Source: Pullichristensenella excrementipullorum (GTDB lineage Bacteria > Bacillota > Clostridia > Christensenellales > Aristaeellaceae). From it: a stretch of 64,000 nucleotides of DNA. Position numbers and translations under genes: made by a program. How positions within the stretch are numbered: the stretch's first letter is position 1; each line of letters opens with the position of its first letter. The stretch spans positions 1-64,000 of the forward strand of contig DVOU01000029.1 of assembly GCA_018713365.1 (NCBI GenBank), written 5' to 3'. A model generated the notes under the pieces. The model was given only the letters and a program-made list of their open reading frames with translations. It was not told the DNA's origin and made no database searches. This document shows, piece after piece, positions 25,034 to 34,441 of this stretch.

Positions 25034-25972
25034 TTACATCCCCTCGCCGAATCTCGTTCCCGGTTCGATCTTTTTGCCCGCCAGATAGGCGCGGGCGCTC
25101 ATGCGCTTGCCGCCGGGGGCCTGCATTTCCAGCACTTCCAGCGCGCCCTCGCCGCAGGCCACGAAGAGGCCCTCCTTGGCTGAGGAGCGCAGCACCGTGC
25201 CGGGTTCCCCCTCGCCCACGGCGGGGCGGGCGCGGTAGATCTTCAGCGTGCCTCCGGCATAGTCTGTGTAGGCGCTGGGCCACGGGTCGAGGCCGCGCGC
25301 CTGACAGGCGATCTCTTTGGCGCTCCTTGTCCAGTCGATCAGGCCCATCTCCTTTTTCAGCATCGGCTGGCGGCTGGCGAGGCGCTCATCCTGCGGGGTG
25401 GGCGCGATCTCGCCGGCGATGTAGCCCTTCAGCGTCTCGATGAGCAGTTCCGCGCCCAGTTGGGAGAGGCGCGCGGACAGCTCGGCGGCGGTCTCTGTTT
25501 CGCCGATGTCCGTCTCGCGGCGCAGAAGCATGGCGCCGGTATCGACCCCGGCGTCGGTGAGCATGGTGGTGACGCCGGTCCTTGTCTCGCCGTTCAAAAT
25601 GCACCAGTTGATGGGCGCGGCGCCGCGATAGGCGGGCAGCAGCGAGGCGTGGACGTTGACGGTGCCCATTTTCGGCACGTCCAAAAGCGCCTGCGAGAGG
25701 ATCTGCCCAAAGGCGGCGGTGACGACGATGTCCGGCGCCAGCGCGCGCAGGCAGGCAAGCCCCTCTTCATTGCGCAGGCGCTCAAACTGATACACCGGCA
25801 CGCCGCGCTCCACGGCCAGTTTTTTGACCGGGCAGGCGGCCAGCTTGTGGCCGCGCCCCACGGGGCGGTCGGGCTGGGTGAAGACGCCCACGACCCCGTA
25901 GCCCGCGTCCAAAAGCGCTTTCAAGGAGGGCACGGCGAACTCCGGCGTGCCCATGAAGACGACGCGCATCAC
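25034..25972 (-). CDS. fmt: Methionyl-tRNA formyltransferase
   Basis: A 312-aa enzyme that formylates initiator Met-tRNA. It has the start MRVVFMGTPEFAVPSLKALL and the active-site block NVHASLLPAYRGAAPINW followed by VTTMLTDAGVDTGAML (Asn, His and Asp triad). The C-terminal OB-like domain is complete. It overlaps def by 4 nt; deformylase and formyltransferase are usually paired. Confidence 0.97.
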   Translation of the reverse strand: MMRVVFMGTPEFAVPSLKALLDAGYGVVGVFTQPDRPVGRGHKLAACPVKKLAVERGVPVYQFERLRNEEGLACLRALAPDIVVTAAFGQILSQALLDVPKMGTVNVHASLLPAYRGAAPINWCILNGETRTGVTTMLTDAGVDTGAMLLRRETDIGETETAAELSARLSQLGAELLIETLKGYIAGEIAPTPQDERLASRQPMLKKEMGLIDWTRSAKEIACQARGLDPWPSAYTDYAGGTLKIYRARPAVGEGEPGTVLRSSAKEGLFVACGEGALEVLEMQAPGGKRMSARAYLAGKKIEPGTRFGEGM

Positions 25973-26439
25973 TCGTCCCCCTCCCGGTCGGTGACGTCCT
26001 CGATCATCTTATCGACGTAGATGATGCCGTCCAGATGGTCGATCTCGTGGCAGAGGGCCATGGTGAGGAAGCCCTCGCCCTTGACCTCGATGGGCCGGCC
26101 CTTGCGGTCCTGCGCGCGCACAGTGACGCGCTCCGGGCGCTTGACCGTGCCGCGGCGGCCGGGCACGGAGAGGCAGCCCTCGGCGTTGATCATCTCGCCC
26201 TCGGAGGATACGATCTCCGGGTTGATAAGCTCGATGAGGCCATCGCCCACGTCGATGACCACGCATCTTTTCAGCACGCCCACCTGCACCGCCGCCAGCC
26301 CCGCGCCGTCGGCCTCGTACATGGTGTCGGCCATGTCGTCCAGAAGCGTCCAGAGGCGCTTGTCGAATTTTTCCACGGTGCGCGAATGTTTGCGCAGCAT
26401 GTCGTCGATGCCAAATTCCAGGATCTTGCGCGTCGCCAT
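25969..26439 (-). CDS. def: Peptide deformylase
   Basis: A 156-aa iron enzyme that removes the formyl group from new proteins. All three motifs are present: GAGLAAVQVG, EGCLSVPG and HEIDHLDG, giving the Cys and two His metal ligands and the catalytic Glu. The ATG at 26439 is preceded by a GGGGGAAGAG stretch; the frame open to 26505 overlaps priA and is not used. It ends in an acidic tail. Confidence 0.97.
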   Translation of the reverse strand: MATRKILEFGIDDMLRKHSRTVEKFDKRLWTLLDDMADTMYEADGAGLAAVQVGVLKRCVVIDVGDGLIELINPEIVSSEGEMINAEGCLSVPGRRGTVKRPERVTVRAQDRKGRPIEVKGEGFLTMALCHEIDHLDGIIYVDKMIEDVTDREGDE

Positions 26440-26449
26440 ACTCTTCCCC

Positions 26450-28642
26450 CTATAAAAGGCTCGTCGGATCGACCTCAAGCTCCGCGCGCGCGCCCTCCGC
26501 GGCATCCGCCAGCGCCTGCATCTTTGCGGTGATCCCGCGCGTATCGGCCTTGAAATACATTTTTAAGAACACCTGATAGCGATACTCGCCGCGAAGCCGC
26601 TTGAGGGGGCATTCGAGGGCGCGCATCTGCACGATGTCGGGGCGGTGGCCGCCCCGGTCGAGAAAGCCGTTGAGTTCCGTTTCCGCCGTTTCCGCCGCTT
26701 TTTGGGCGGCAGATTCCTCCTTCGCGGTGAAGACGATGCGGGCGATCACCGTGAAGGGCGGATAGAGCGCGCCCCGGCGAAAGGCGCTCTCGCGCAGGTA
26801 AAAGGCGCGATAGTCCTGGCTGGCGGCCAGGCGGATGCCGTAGTGGTCCGGCTCATAGGTCTGCAAAACGACCTTGCCGGGATAGTTGGCGCGGCCCGCG
26901 CGCCCGGCCATCTGCGTGATGAGCTGGAAGGTGCGCTCCGCGCTGCGGTAGTCGGGCAGATTGAGGGTCATGTCCGCCGCCACCACGCCCGAGAGGGTGA
27001 CGTTGGGAAAATCCAGCCCCTTGGCGATCATCTGCGTGCCGACGAGTATGTCGGCCTCGCCCTGCCGGAACGCCTCGAGAATTTTGGCGTGGGCGTCCTT
27101 TTTGCGCGTGGTGTCGTAGTCCATGCGCAACACCGCCGCCTCCGGGAACTGGCGCTTCACTTCCTCGACCACCTGCTCGGTGCCGATGCCGAAGAACTTG
27201 ATGTAGGGGCTGCCGCACTCCGGGCACTTTTGCGGCACCGCCCGCTCCGCCCCGCAATAGTGGCAGCGCAGCACGTTCTCCGCCTGATGGTAGGTCATGG
27301 AGACGTCGCAGGAGGCGCACTTGACCACGTAGCCGCACTTGCGGCAGGAGACGAAGGATGAATGCCCGCGCCGGTTGATGAGCAGCATGGCCTGCCGCCC
27401 GCGCTCGAGGCAATTTCTCAATTCCTCCGAGAGACGGGCGCTGAAGATGGAGCGGTTGCCGCGCTCAAATTCGCGGCGCATGTCCACCACCTCGACCTCG
27501 GGCAGGGGGCGGCCGCCCACGCGCTCAGGAAGCTCGATGAGCGTCAGGCGGTTTTCCGGGCGCACGCCGCTCATCGAACGCATATACGAAGCGATGGACG
27601 GCGTGGCGCTGCCCAGCAGCAGCACCGCGCCCGCGCCTTCCGCGCGCTGCCAGGCGACCTCGCGGGCGTCGTAGCGGGGCCGGCGGTCGGACTGGTAACT
27701 ACCTTCGTGTTCCTCATCGACGACGATGACGCCGACATTGGCAAGCGGCGCGAACACCGCCGAGCGCGCGCCGATGACCACGCGCGCCTCGCCCGAGCGG
27801 ATGCGCCGCCATTCGTCATATCTCTCGCCCTGCGAAAGGCCGGAATGGAGGACGGCCGCGTCCGCGCCGAAGCGCTGGTGGAACCACGAGACCATCTGCG
27901 GCGTGAGGGCGATCTCCGGCACGAGGACGATGGCGCTTTTGCCCACCTCCAGCGCCCGGCGCACGAGGCGGATGTAGACCTCCGTCTTGCCCGAGCCGGT
28001 GACGCCGTGCAACAAAAAACGGCCGCCGCCATGCTCCAGCGCGGCGCACAGTTCGTTTACGGCGCGCTCCTGCGCGCGGGTGAGGGGCGGGTCGGGCAGC
28101 GTCTCGCCGCGCAAAACGGCGGGGGCGCGGCGCTCGCCCTGCTCATAAACTTCCACCACGCCCTTTTGCACAAGGGCGCGCAGCGGCGCGGCGGGCAGAA
28201 GCGCGGTCTCCACATCTCCCGCGCGCAGGCGCTCCATGATCTCCCGCTGGCGCAATCCGCGCGCGGCAAAGTCCGGCGCGGCAAGATGAGCCACGCGGCG
28301 CGTCTTTTCGCGCACGCTGCCCCGGCGCATGCCGGAGGGCAGCATCAGGCGCAGGGCCTCGACGAGGTTGCAGTTGTAGCGCAGGCGCATCCATTTGGCC
28401 AGCGCCATCAGTTCCGGGAGGATGACCGGCTCCGCCGTGCGCAGGGCGAGGATGGGCTTGATGCGCGACGGCTCCAGCGCGCATTCGTCCGTCAGTTCGA
28501 CGATGAAGCCGTCCGCGCGGGCATTTCCCAGCGGCACGCACACCTGCTGGCCCTCGCGCGCGTCCATGCCCTCGGGCACGGCATAGGTGAATACATGGTC
28601 GAGGGCGTCAGAGACGCGGTCGATGATGACGTTTGCGTACAT
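26450..28642 (-). CDS. priA: Primosomal helicase PriA
   Basis: A 730-aa helicase that restarts replication at collapsed forks. The N-terminal DNA-binding domain is followed by Walker A HGVTGSGKTEVYI, the DEEH box VVDEEHEGSYQ and the zinc-binding insertion with four CxxC pairs (CRKCG, CASC, CHYC, CPEC), then QMAGRAGRANYPG. Length is normal. Its ATG overlaps the coaBC stop by one base. Confidence 0.97.
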   Translation of the reverse strand: MYANVIIDRVSDALDHVFTYAVPEGMDAREGQQVCVPLGNARADGFIVELTDECALEPSRIKPILALRTAEPVILPELMALAKWMRLRYNCNLVEALRLMLPSGMRRGSVREKTRRVAHLAAPDFAARGLRQREIMERLRAGDVETALLPAAPLRALVQKGVVEVYEQGERRAPAVLRGETLPDPPLTRAQERAVNELCAALEHGGGRFLLHGVTGSGKTEVYIRLVRRALEVGKSAIVLVPEIALTPQMVSWFHQRFGADAAVLHSGLSQGERYDEWRRIRSGEARVVIGARSAVFAPLANVGVIVVDEEHEGSYQSDRRPRYDAREVAWQRAEGAGAVLLLGSATPSIASYMRSMSGVRPENRLTLIELPERVGGRPLPEVEVVDMRREFERGNRSIFSARLSEELRNCLERGRQAMLLINRRGHSSFVSCRKCGYVVKCASCDVSMTYHQAENVLRCHYCGAERAVPQKCPECGSPYIKFFGIGTEQVVEEVKRQFPEAAVLRMDYDTTRKKDAHAKILEAFRQGEADILVGTQMIAKGLDFPNVTLSGVVAADMTLNLPDYRSAERTFQLITQMAGRAGRANYPGKVVLQTYEPDHYGIRLAASQDYRAFYLRESAFRRGALYPPFTVIARIVFTAKEESAAQKAAETAETELNGFLDRGGHRPDIVQMRALECPLKRLRGEYRYQVFLKMYFKADTRGITAKMQALADAAEGARAELEVDPTSLL

Positions 28643-29826
28643 CAGAACAGCTCCGATACGCGGTCGAGGATGGCTTCGGCCACCTCGCGCTTGCCGCGCA
28701 GGGACACTTCCCGCGCGTCTTCCCGGGAAAAGATGGTCACGGCGTTGGTGTCGCCGGCAAAGCCCGCGCCGGGGCGGGTGACGTCGTTGGCGACGACGAG
28801 GTCGGCATTTTTCCTTTCCAGCTTTTTGCGGGCGTTTTCGGCGATGTTCTGCGTCTCGGCGGCGAAGGCGACCAGAATTTGCCCTTCGCGCTTGCGAGCG
28901 CCCAGTTCGGCGGCGATGTCCGTGGTGTTTTCAAGTTCCAGAGTCATGCCCTCGCCGCTTTTCTTGATCTTCTCCGCGGCCACGGCGCGGGGGCGGAAAT
29001 CCGCCGGGGCGGCGGCCTGAATGACCACGTCGCTGTCCTCCGCGCGGGAAAGCACCGCCTCACACAATTCAGCGCAGGAAACGATGGGCACGAACGCCAC
29101 GCCCGCGGGCGCTGTCAGGGAGACGGGGCCGGAGACGAGCGTCACGGTCGCGCCACGGTCGCGCGCGACCTCGGCGATGGCAAAGCCCATCCTGCCCGTG
29201 GAGCGGTTGGTCAGAAAGCGCACCGGGTCGAGCATCTCGCGCGTGGGGCCGGCGGTGACGAGCAGACGGCGGCCAGCAAAGTCCTGTTTGGGGCAAAGGG
29301 CGTCTTCGACGGCCTGCAAAATGGCGGTCGGCTCCTCCATGCGCCCCACGTCCTCATCGCCGCAGGCGAGGTGGCCGCGGGCGGGGCCGCAGAAGCGCGC
29401 GCCCCAGGCACGCAGGCATTCGACGTTTTTTTGTGTGGCGGGGTGCTTCCACATGGCGGCGTTCATCGCCGGGGCCAGCAGCACGGGGCAGCGCATGGCC
29501 AGATAGGTGGTGGAGAGCAGATCGTCGGCGACGCCGGAAGCAAACTTGGCGAGGATGTTGGCCGTGGCGGGCGCGACCACGAACAGATCCGCCCACTTGG
29601 CAAGGGCGATGTGGGCGATCTCGTCGCGGGCGGCAAAGAGGTCGGTATGGACGCGGTTTCCCGTGAGCGTTTCCAGCGTCAGGGGGGCGATGAACCGGCA
29701 GGCATGCTCCGTCATCACGACGCGCACCTCCGCGCCCCGCTTTTTCAGCAGACTGATGAGTTCCGCCGCGCGATAGGCGGCGATGCCGCCCGTCACGCCC
29801 AACACGATCCTCTTACCGCTCAGCAT
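28642..29826 (-). CDS. coaBC: Bifunctional phosphopantothenoylcysteine decarboxylase/synthetase
   Basis: A 394-aa fusion that makes 4'-phosphopantetheine for coenzyme A. The N-terminal CoaC flavoprotein part has GVTGGIAAY, the catalytic His region DEIAHIALAKWAD, PAMNAAMW and LACGDEDVGRM. The C-terminal CoaB part begins VTAGPTREMLDPVRFLTNRS and holds the KIKKS nucleotide-binding lysines. It is in the standard rpoZ-coaBC-priA order. Confidence 0.96.
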   Translation of the reverse strand: MLSGKRIVLGVTGGIAAYRAAELISLLKKRGAEVRVVMTEHACRFIAPLTLETLTGNRVHTDLFAARDEIAHIALAKWADLFVVAPATANILAKFASGVADDLLSTTYLAMRCPVLLAPAMNAAMWKHPATQKNVECLRAWGARFCGPARGHLACGDEDVGRMEEPTAILQAVEDALCPKQDFAGRRLLVTAGPTREMLDPVRFLTNRSTGRMGFAIAEVARDRGATVTLVSGPVSLTAPAGVAFVPIVSCAELCEAVLSRAEDSDVVIQAAAPADFRPRAVAAEKIKKSGEGMTLELENTTDIAAELGARKREGQILVAFAAETQNIAENARKKLERKNADLVVANDVTRPGAGFAGDTNAVTIFSREDAREVSLRGKREVAEAILDRVSELF

Positions 29827-29845
29827 GTGCTTCTCCTTCGCGTGT

Positions 29846-30079
29846 TTATTCCTCTTCTTCCCCGGAATCCTCCAGCTCCGTGCGCGGATCGCGGGAATAG
29901 GTGATGAGGCCGCGGTCGATCTCCTCGATGGCGATGGTCAGCGGCTTGGTCTCGCGGGTCTCGATCAGGGGCATGCTGCCGCCGATCAGTTCACGGGCGC
30001 GCTTGGACGCCTCCACGGCCAGCGTATAGCGGCAATCGACTTTTTCCAGCAGTTCTCCGATGGGGGGATCGATCATCAT
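29846..30079 (-). CDS. rpoZ: RNA polymerase omega subunit
   Basis: A 77-aa protein that helps assemble RNA polymerase. It has the conserved DCRYTLAVEASKRARELI segment and the PLTIAIEEIDRG stretch. It ends in an acidic tail. It lies 13 nt after gmk, the usual order. The first two codons are both ATG. Confidence 0.94.
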   Translation of the reverse strand: MMIDPPIGELLEKVDCRYTLAVEASKRARELIGGSMPLIETRETKPLTIAIEEIDRGLITYSRDPRTELEDSGEEEE

Positions 30080-30092
30080 GTGGGTTTTCCTC

Positions 30093-30737
30093 CTATTTGC
30101 CCGCTTTCAGCGACGCCGAGAGGGCGTTGAGAAAGCGCATGTTGTGCTTGGTCTTGGCGCGCGCGGCCTGAATGATGTCGTAGACCTGCTCTACGGCGCG
30201 ATCGAGCGCGTCGGGAACGTCGTCCCAGTCCTGATGGATGACGATGTAATCGTAGCGGTAGGCCTGTTCCACTTCGCGGGCGGCGTTGTGCAGGCGGATG
30301 TTGAGCGATTCCTCGCTCTCCGTGCCGCGCGCGCGCAGGCGCTTTTCCAGATTCTCCCGGCTGGGGGGAGAGACGAAGATGCCGGTGACTTCGCTGTCCT
30401 GCTCCATGGCCTGCAAACAGCCCTGCACGTCGATCTCCAAAATGAGGTCGTGCCCCTGGGCGAGCTGCTCCTGTACGGTGCTTTTGAGGGTGCCGTAGCG
30501 GTTCTGATGCACCAGCGCCCACTCGTAGAACGCGCCCTTGCGCACCAGTTCGTCAAACTGTTCGTCGGTCACGAAGTGATAGTGGACGCCCTCGATCTCG
30601 CCGGGACGCGGCGCGCGCGTGGTGCAGGATACGGAAAGGCTCACGTCCGGGTGTTTTTCCACGAGCTGCTTGGCGATCATTGATTTTCCCGCGCCCGCGG
30701 GGCCGGAGATCACGAACAGAAGTCCTCGACGCTCCAT
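30093..30737 (-). CDS. gmk: Guanylate kinase
   Basis: A 214-aa enzyme that converts GMP to GDP. P-loop ISGPAGAGKSMIAKQL at the start, GMP-binding SCTTRAPRPGEIEGVHYHF, and the lid segment LRARGTESEESLNIRL. Length is normal. Its neighbours are yicC upstream and rpoZ downstream. The small RemA/DUF370 gene often found between yicC and gmk is absent. Confidence 0.97.
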   Translation of the reverse strand: MERRGLLFVISGPAGAGKSMIAKQLVEKHPDVSLSVSCTTRAPRPGEIEGVHYHFVTDEQFDELVRKGAFYEWALVHQNRYGTLKSTVQEQLAQGHDLILEIDVQGCLQAMEQDSEVTGIFVSPPSRENLEKRLRARGTESEESLNIRLHNAAREVEQAYRYDYIVIHQDWDDVPDALDRAVEQVYDIIQAARAKTKHNMRFLNALSASLKAGK

Positions 30738-30801
30738 AGGATGAATCCCCTCGCTTTCTTAGTGTACAGGCCGTGATGGTGGTCTCGTTCGTCCAAGGCG
30801 G

Positions 30802-31692
30802 CTATTCGACGTTCTGCACCTGTTCGCGCAATTTCTCGATCTCGGCCTTGCCGTCCATGGCCAGGCGGGTGATCTCGATGTCCTGCGACTTGGAGGCGAT
30901 GGTATTCACCTCGCGGTTGAACTCCTGCGCGAGGAAGTCCAGCCGCCGCCCGGCGGGGGCGGGGTCGCGGATGAGGGCGCGCAGCTGGGAAATGTGGCTT
31001 GTAAGGCGCACCAGTTCCTCGTCGATGGCGAGGCGGTCTGCCATAATGGCCACTTCCTGCACAAGGCGCGCCTCGTCCATCTGGCTGCCGAGCAGTTCTT
31101 CCACGTTGGCGCGCAGGCGCTCGCGGCAGGAAACGACGCTCTGCGGCGCGCGCGCGGCGATGGCAGCCTGAATGCTCTCCAAGGCGTCCGCGCGCTCGGC
31201 AAGGTCTTTTTGCAGGGCCTCGCCCTCGCGCGCGCGCATGACGGAAACTTCGTCCAGCGCCCCGGAAAGCGTTTCCAGAAGCAGCGCGCGCAGGGCGTCG
31301 CGGTCTTCCTCAGCCTCGACCACCTGCACGACCTCCGGCAGGGCGAGCATGCCCATCACCGAGCGGTCGTCCGCAAGGCCGGTCAGCGCGTCCGTGGCGC
31401 GCAGGTAGGCGCGGATGAGTCCTTCGTCCACCTGCACATCGCGCGCGTCTTCCCGCTGGTTGCGGTAGGTGCAGAATACGTCCACATGCCCGCGGGAAAG
31501 GCGGGCGCCAATGGCCTTGCGCGCCTCGTCTTCGAGAAAAAGAAAGCAGCGCGGCATGCGCAGGCTGATGTCCAGAAACCGATGATTGACGCTCTTGACT
31601 TCCACCGTGAGCGACCGCCCGTCGCGCGCGCGCACGCAGCGGCCATAACCCGTCATGCTGTTGATGCTGCTCGCCTCCAGATTTTTCTCCAT
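30802..31692 (-). CDS. yicC: YicC-family endoribonuclease
   Basis: A 296-aa protein of the YicC/YloC family, RNases that act in RNA decay. The conserved start SMTGYGRC is at residues 12-19, so this protein has about 11 extra residues before the usual beginning. The central VKSVNHRFLDISLRMPR and the end RLDFLAQEFNREVNTIASKS are typical. A TATAAT at 31698-31703 on the minus strand lies almost on top of the annotated ATG, so the message may have a very short leader or a later start. It opens the long leftward housekeeping run. Confidence 0.92.
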   Translation of the reverse strand: MEKNLEASSINSMTGYGRCVRARDGRSLTVEVKSVNHRFLDISLRMPRCFLFLEDEARKAIGARLSRGHVDVFCTYRNQREDARDVQVDEGLIRAYLRATDALTGLADDRSVMGMLALPEVVQVVEAEEDRDALRALLLETLSGALDEVSVMRAREGEALQKDLAERADALESIQAAIAARAPQSVVSCRERLRANVEELLGSQMDEARLVQEVAIMADRLAIDEELVRLTSHISQLRALIRDPAPAGRRLDFLAQEFNREVNTIASKSQDIEITRLAMDGKAEIEKLREQVQNVE

Positions 31693-31800
31693 GATTGATT
31701 ATAACACATTTGGCCCCCGCTCTCCACACTCTGGCGTAAAAAAATCGAACTTTTTTTCTGTGTCCGCCCCGACCGCGCGACGGGGGCGCCGCATTTGCCG

Positions 31801-31829
31801 TTGACGCGGCGGGCGTTTCGCGCTATAAT
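31801..31829 (+). promoter_or_regulatory. Sigma-A promoter of yerC-pcrA-ligA
   Basis: TTGACG (31801-31806), 17 nt, TATAAT (31824-31829), 35 nt before the yerC start codon. No clear terminator was seen before the one after ligA, so it may drive all three genes. Confidence 0.85.
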
Positions 31830-31864
31830 GTTTCCATGCTAACGCATGAAAGCGAGGGACCGCC

Positions 31865-32164
31865 ATGTTCACATCCCGCCTGCAAAACGAGCGCACGGAC
31901 GTTCTGGTCAGGGCGCTTTTGTCCTTGAAGAGCGAAGAGGAGGTCTACCGCGTGCTGGAGGACCTTTTGACCATCCGCGAGGTGGGCGAGCTTTCCCAGC
32001 GGCTGGAAGTGGCCTTCATGCTGCGGGACAAGGCCACCTATTCCGAGATCGTGGAAAAGACGGGCGTCTCCACGGCCACCATCGGGCGGGTGAACCGCTG
32101 CCTCAACTACGGCGCGGGCGGCTACCAGCTCATCTTTGAAAAACTTTCCGAGGAAGAAAAATGA
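31865..32164 (+). CDS. yerC: TrpR-like DNA-binding protein, YerC/YecD family
   Basis: A 99-aa protein with a TrpR-type helix-turn-helix (LTIREVGELSQRLEVAFML, then TYSEIVEKTGVSTATIGRVN). Members sit before pcrA in many Firmicutes; their regulon is not well known, and they lack the tryptophan pocket seen in E. coli TrpR. Its stop overlaps the pcrA start by 4 nt. Confidence 0.9.
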   Translation: MFTSRLQNERTDVLVRALLSLKSEEEVYRVLEDLLTIREVGELSQRLEVAFMLRDKATYSEIVEKTGVSTATIGRVNRCLNYGAGGYQLIFEKLSEEEK

Positions 32165-34413
32165 TCGACCTTGCATTGCTCAACCCCCAGCAGCGCCTCG
32201 CGGTGGAGACCACCGAGGGGCCGCTTCTCGTGCTCGCCGGCGCGGGCAGCGGCAAGACGCGCGTGCTCACCTATCGCGTGGCCAAATTGATCGAGGACGG
32301 CGTGCCGCCGTGGAAGATTTTGGCCATCACCTTTACCAACAAGGCGGCCAAAGAGATGGCCGAGCGCATAGCCAAACTGGTCGGTGCGGAGGCGGCGGAG
32401 GTGTGGGTGTCCACCTTTCACGCCTGCTGCGCGCGCATATTGCGGCGCGACATCGAAAAACTGGGCTACAAGCGCCAGTTCGCCATCTACGACGAGGACG
32501 ACCGGCTCACGCTCATCAAGTCCATCTTAAAAGAGCTTGACCTCTCCGACAAGGAATACCCGCCCCGGCAGGTGCGCGCGGTGATCTCCGACGCCAAGAA
32601 CCGCATGCTCACCCCCGCGGAGTGGCTCAAGGACGCGGGCGACAGTTTCCGCAACAAGCACTTAAGCGAGGTCTACGCCCGCTACGAGGAAGGGCTGCGC
32701 GGCAACAACGCGCTGGATTTTGACGATCTGCTGCTCAAGACGCTGGAACTGCTGGCCAGCCAGCCGCCGGTGCTTTCCTATTACCGCGACCGCTTTGATT
32801 ACATACTGGTGGACGAATATCAGGACACCAACGCCGCGCAGTACGAACTGGTGCGCCTGCTCGCGGGCGAGAAGCGCAACCTCTGCGTGGTCGGCGACGA
32901 CGATCAGTCCATCTACGGCTGGCGCGGGGCGGACATCCGCAATATCCTCGATTTTGAAAAGGATTTTCCCGACGCCAAAGTGGTCAAACTGGAACAGAAC
33001 TACCGCTCCACCGCCAATATACTCGACGCCGCCAATCAGGTCATCGCCCACAACCGCGGGCGCAAGGAAAAGGCGCTGTGGACCGAGGCTGGCGAGGGCG
33101 AGAAGATCACCCTCTACCGCGCCCTCGACGAGCGCGACGAGGCCGCCTACATCGCCGCCATGGCGCGGCGGGAGGCGCAAAAGTACGGCGCCGGGCAGGT
33201 GGCGGTGCTTTACCGCACCAACGCCCAATCGCGCGTGCTGGAAGAGGCGTTCGTGCGCTCGGGCACGGCCTACCGCGTCTACGGCGGGCTGAAGTTCTAC
33301 GACCGCAAGGAGGTCAAGGACCTCATCGCCTACATGCGCGCGCTGGTCAACCCGGACGACGACATCTCCACCCGCCGAATCATCAACGAGCCCAAGCGCG
33401 CCATTGGCGACAGCACCGTGGAGGCGCTGCTGGAATACGGCCGCGAAAACGGCCTTTCGCTGCTCAGCGCCGCGCTGGACGTGGACAATGTGCCGCTCTC
33501 CACGCGCGCGGCTGCGGCGGTGCGCGGCTTTGCCGAAATGATGATCGACCTGACCGAGGCGCTGTATGAGCAGAAGCCCTCGGAATTTCTCGATACGCTG
33601 CTTGAAAAGACCGGCTACGCGCGCCAGTACGAAGCCGCGCCCAGCGATGAAAACACCGCGCGGCTGGAGAACATCGAGGAACTGCGCGGCGCGGTGACGG
33701 ACTTTGAGCGCCTCAACCCCGAGGGCGGCATGACCGACTTTTTGGAAAACGTGGCGCTGATGACCGATCTGGACGGCATGGAGGAACAGCGCGGCGCGGT
33801 GACGCTGATGACGCTGCACGCCGCCAAGGGGTTGGAGTTCGACGCGGTGTTCCTCGCGGGCATGGAGGAGAACATCTTTCCCATCTCCCGCGCGTTGATG
33901 GACGAAGACCAGCTCGAGGAGGAGCGGCGGCTGTGCTACGTGGGCATCACGCGGGCGCGGAAAAAGCTCTATCTCTCCTGCGCGCACACGCGCATGCTCT
34001 ACAACGCCCGCAACGCCAACGAGCCTTCGCGCTTTTTGAGCGAACTTCCGCCGCGCGTGTTGGAGCGCGGGCGCGCGGGCGGGCGCGAGAGCGTGCGCAC
34101 CGTGCCGCCGCCGCAGCACGCGCCGGTGGAAAAGCGGGCGGTGAAGCCGATGTGGAGCGCGCCCAAAGTCGGCGGCGGGGCGCTGGGCATCCCCGGCGTC
34201 ACCAAGGGCTTCGTGCCCTCGCAGGCGAGGGCGGTGCAGGCGGCGACGCTGTTTTCGGTGGGAGATGAGGTGATGCACCGCGTGTTCAAGCGCGGCGTGG
34301 TCACGGAAGTGAGCGGCAGCGGCGATGGGCAGCGCGTGCGCGTGAAGTTTGCGGACGGGCAGGAAAAGCTCTTTGCCGCCAACGCCGCGCCCATCGTCAA
34401 GGTGGGCAAATAA
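32161..34413 (+). CDS. pcrA: UvrD/Rep-type DNA helicase PcrA
   Basis: A 750-aa superfamily 1 helicase that acts in repair and removes RecA filaments and stalled RNA polymerase. It shows LNPQQRLAVETTEGPLLV (Q motif), LAGAGSGKTRVLTYR (Walker A), LVDEYQDTN (motif II), DDDQSIYGWRGA, EQNYRST and the late VTLMTLHAAKGLEFD and YVGITRARKKLYLSC. The C-terminal end (from about 690) is a Tudor-like RNA-polymerase-binding fold. It follows yerC with a 4-nt overlap and precedes ligA by 28 nt. Confidence 0.98.
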   Translation: MIDLALLNPQQRLAVETTEGPLLVLAGAGSGKTRVLTYRVAKLIEDGVPPWKILAITFTNKAAKEMAERIAKLVGAEAAEVWVSTFHACCARILRRDIEKLGYKRQFAIYDEDDRLTLIKSILKELDLSDKEYPPRQVRAVISDAKNRMLTPAEWLKDAGDSFRNKHLSEVYARYEEGLRGNNALDFDDLLLKTLELLASQPPVLSYYRDRFDYILVDEYQDTNAAQYELVRLLAGEKRNLCVVGDDDQSIYGWRGADIRNILDFEKDFPDAKVVKLEQNYRSTANILDAANQVIAHNRGRKEKALWTEAGEGEKITLYRALDERDEAAYIAAMARREAQKYGAGQVAVLYRTNAQSRVLEEAFVRSGTAYRVYGGLKFYDRKEVKDLIAYMRALVNPDDDISTRRIINEPKRAIGDSTVEALLEYGRENGLSLLSAALDVDNVPLSTRAAAAVRGFAEMMIDLTEALYEQKPSEFLDTLLEKTGYARQYEAAPSDENTARLENIEELRGAVTDFERLNPEGGMTDFLENVALMTDLDGMEEQRGAVTLMTLHAAKGLEFDAVFLAGMEENIFPISRALMDEDQLEEERRLCYVGITRARKKLYLSCAHTRMLYNARNANEPSRFLSELPPRVLERGRAGGRESVRTVPPPQHAPVEKRAVKPMWSAPKVGGGALGIPGVTKGFVPSQARAVQAATLFSVGDEVMHRVFKRGVVTEVSGSGDGQRVRVKFADGQEKLFAANAAPIVKVGK

Positions 34414-34441
34414 GCCAAAAAGAAATGCGGAGGGAACGCTT

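Noticed and set aside
27362..29020. 552-aa reading frame on + over priA and coaBC
   Set aside because: It is antisense to two complete housekeeping genes and shows no domain.
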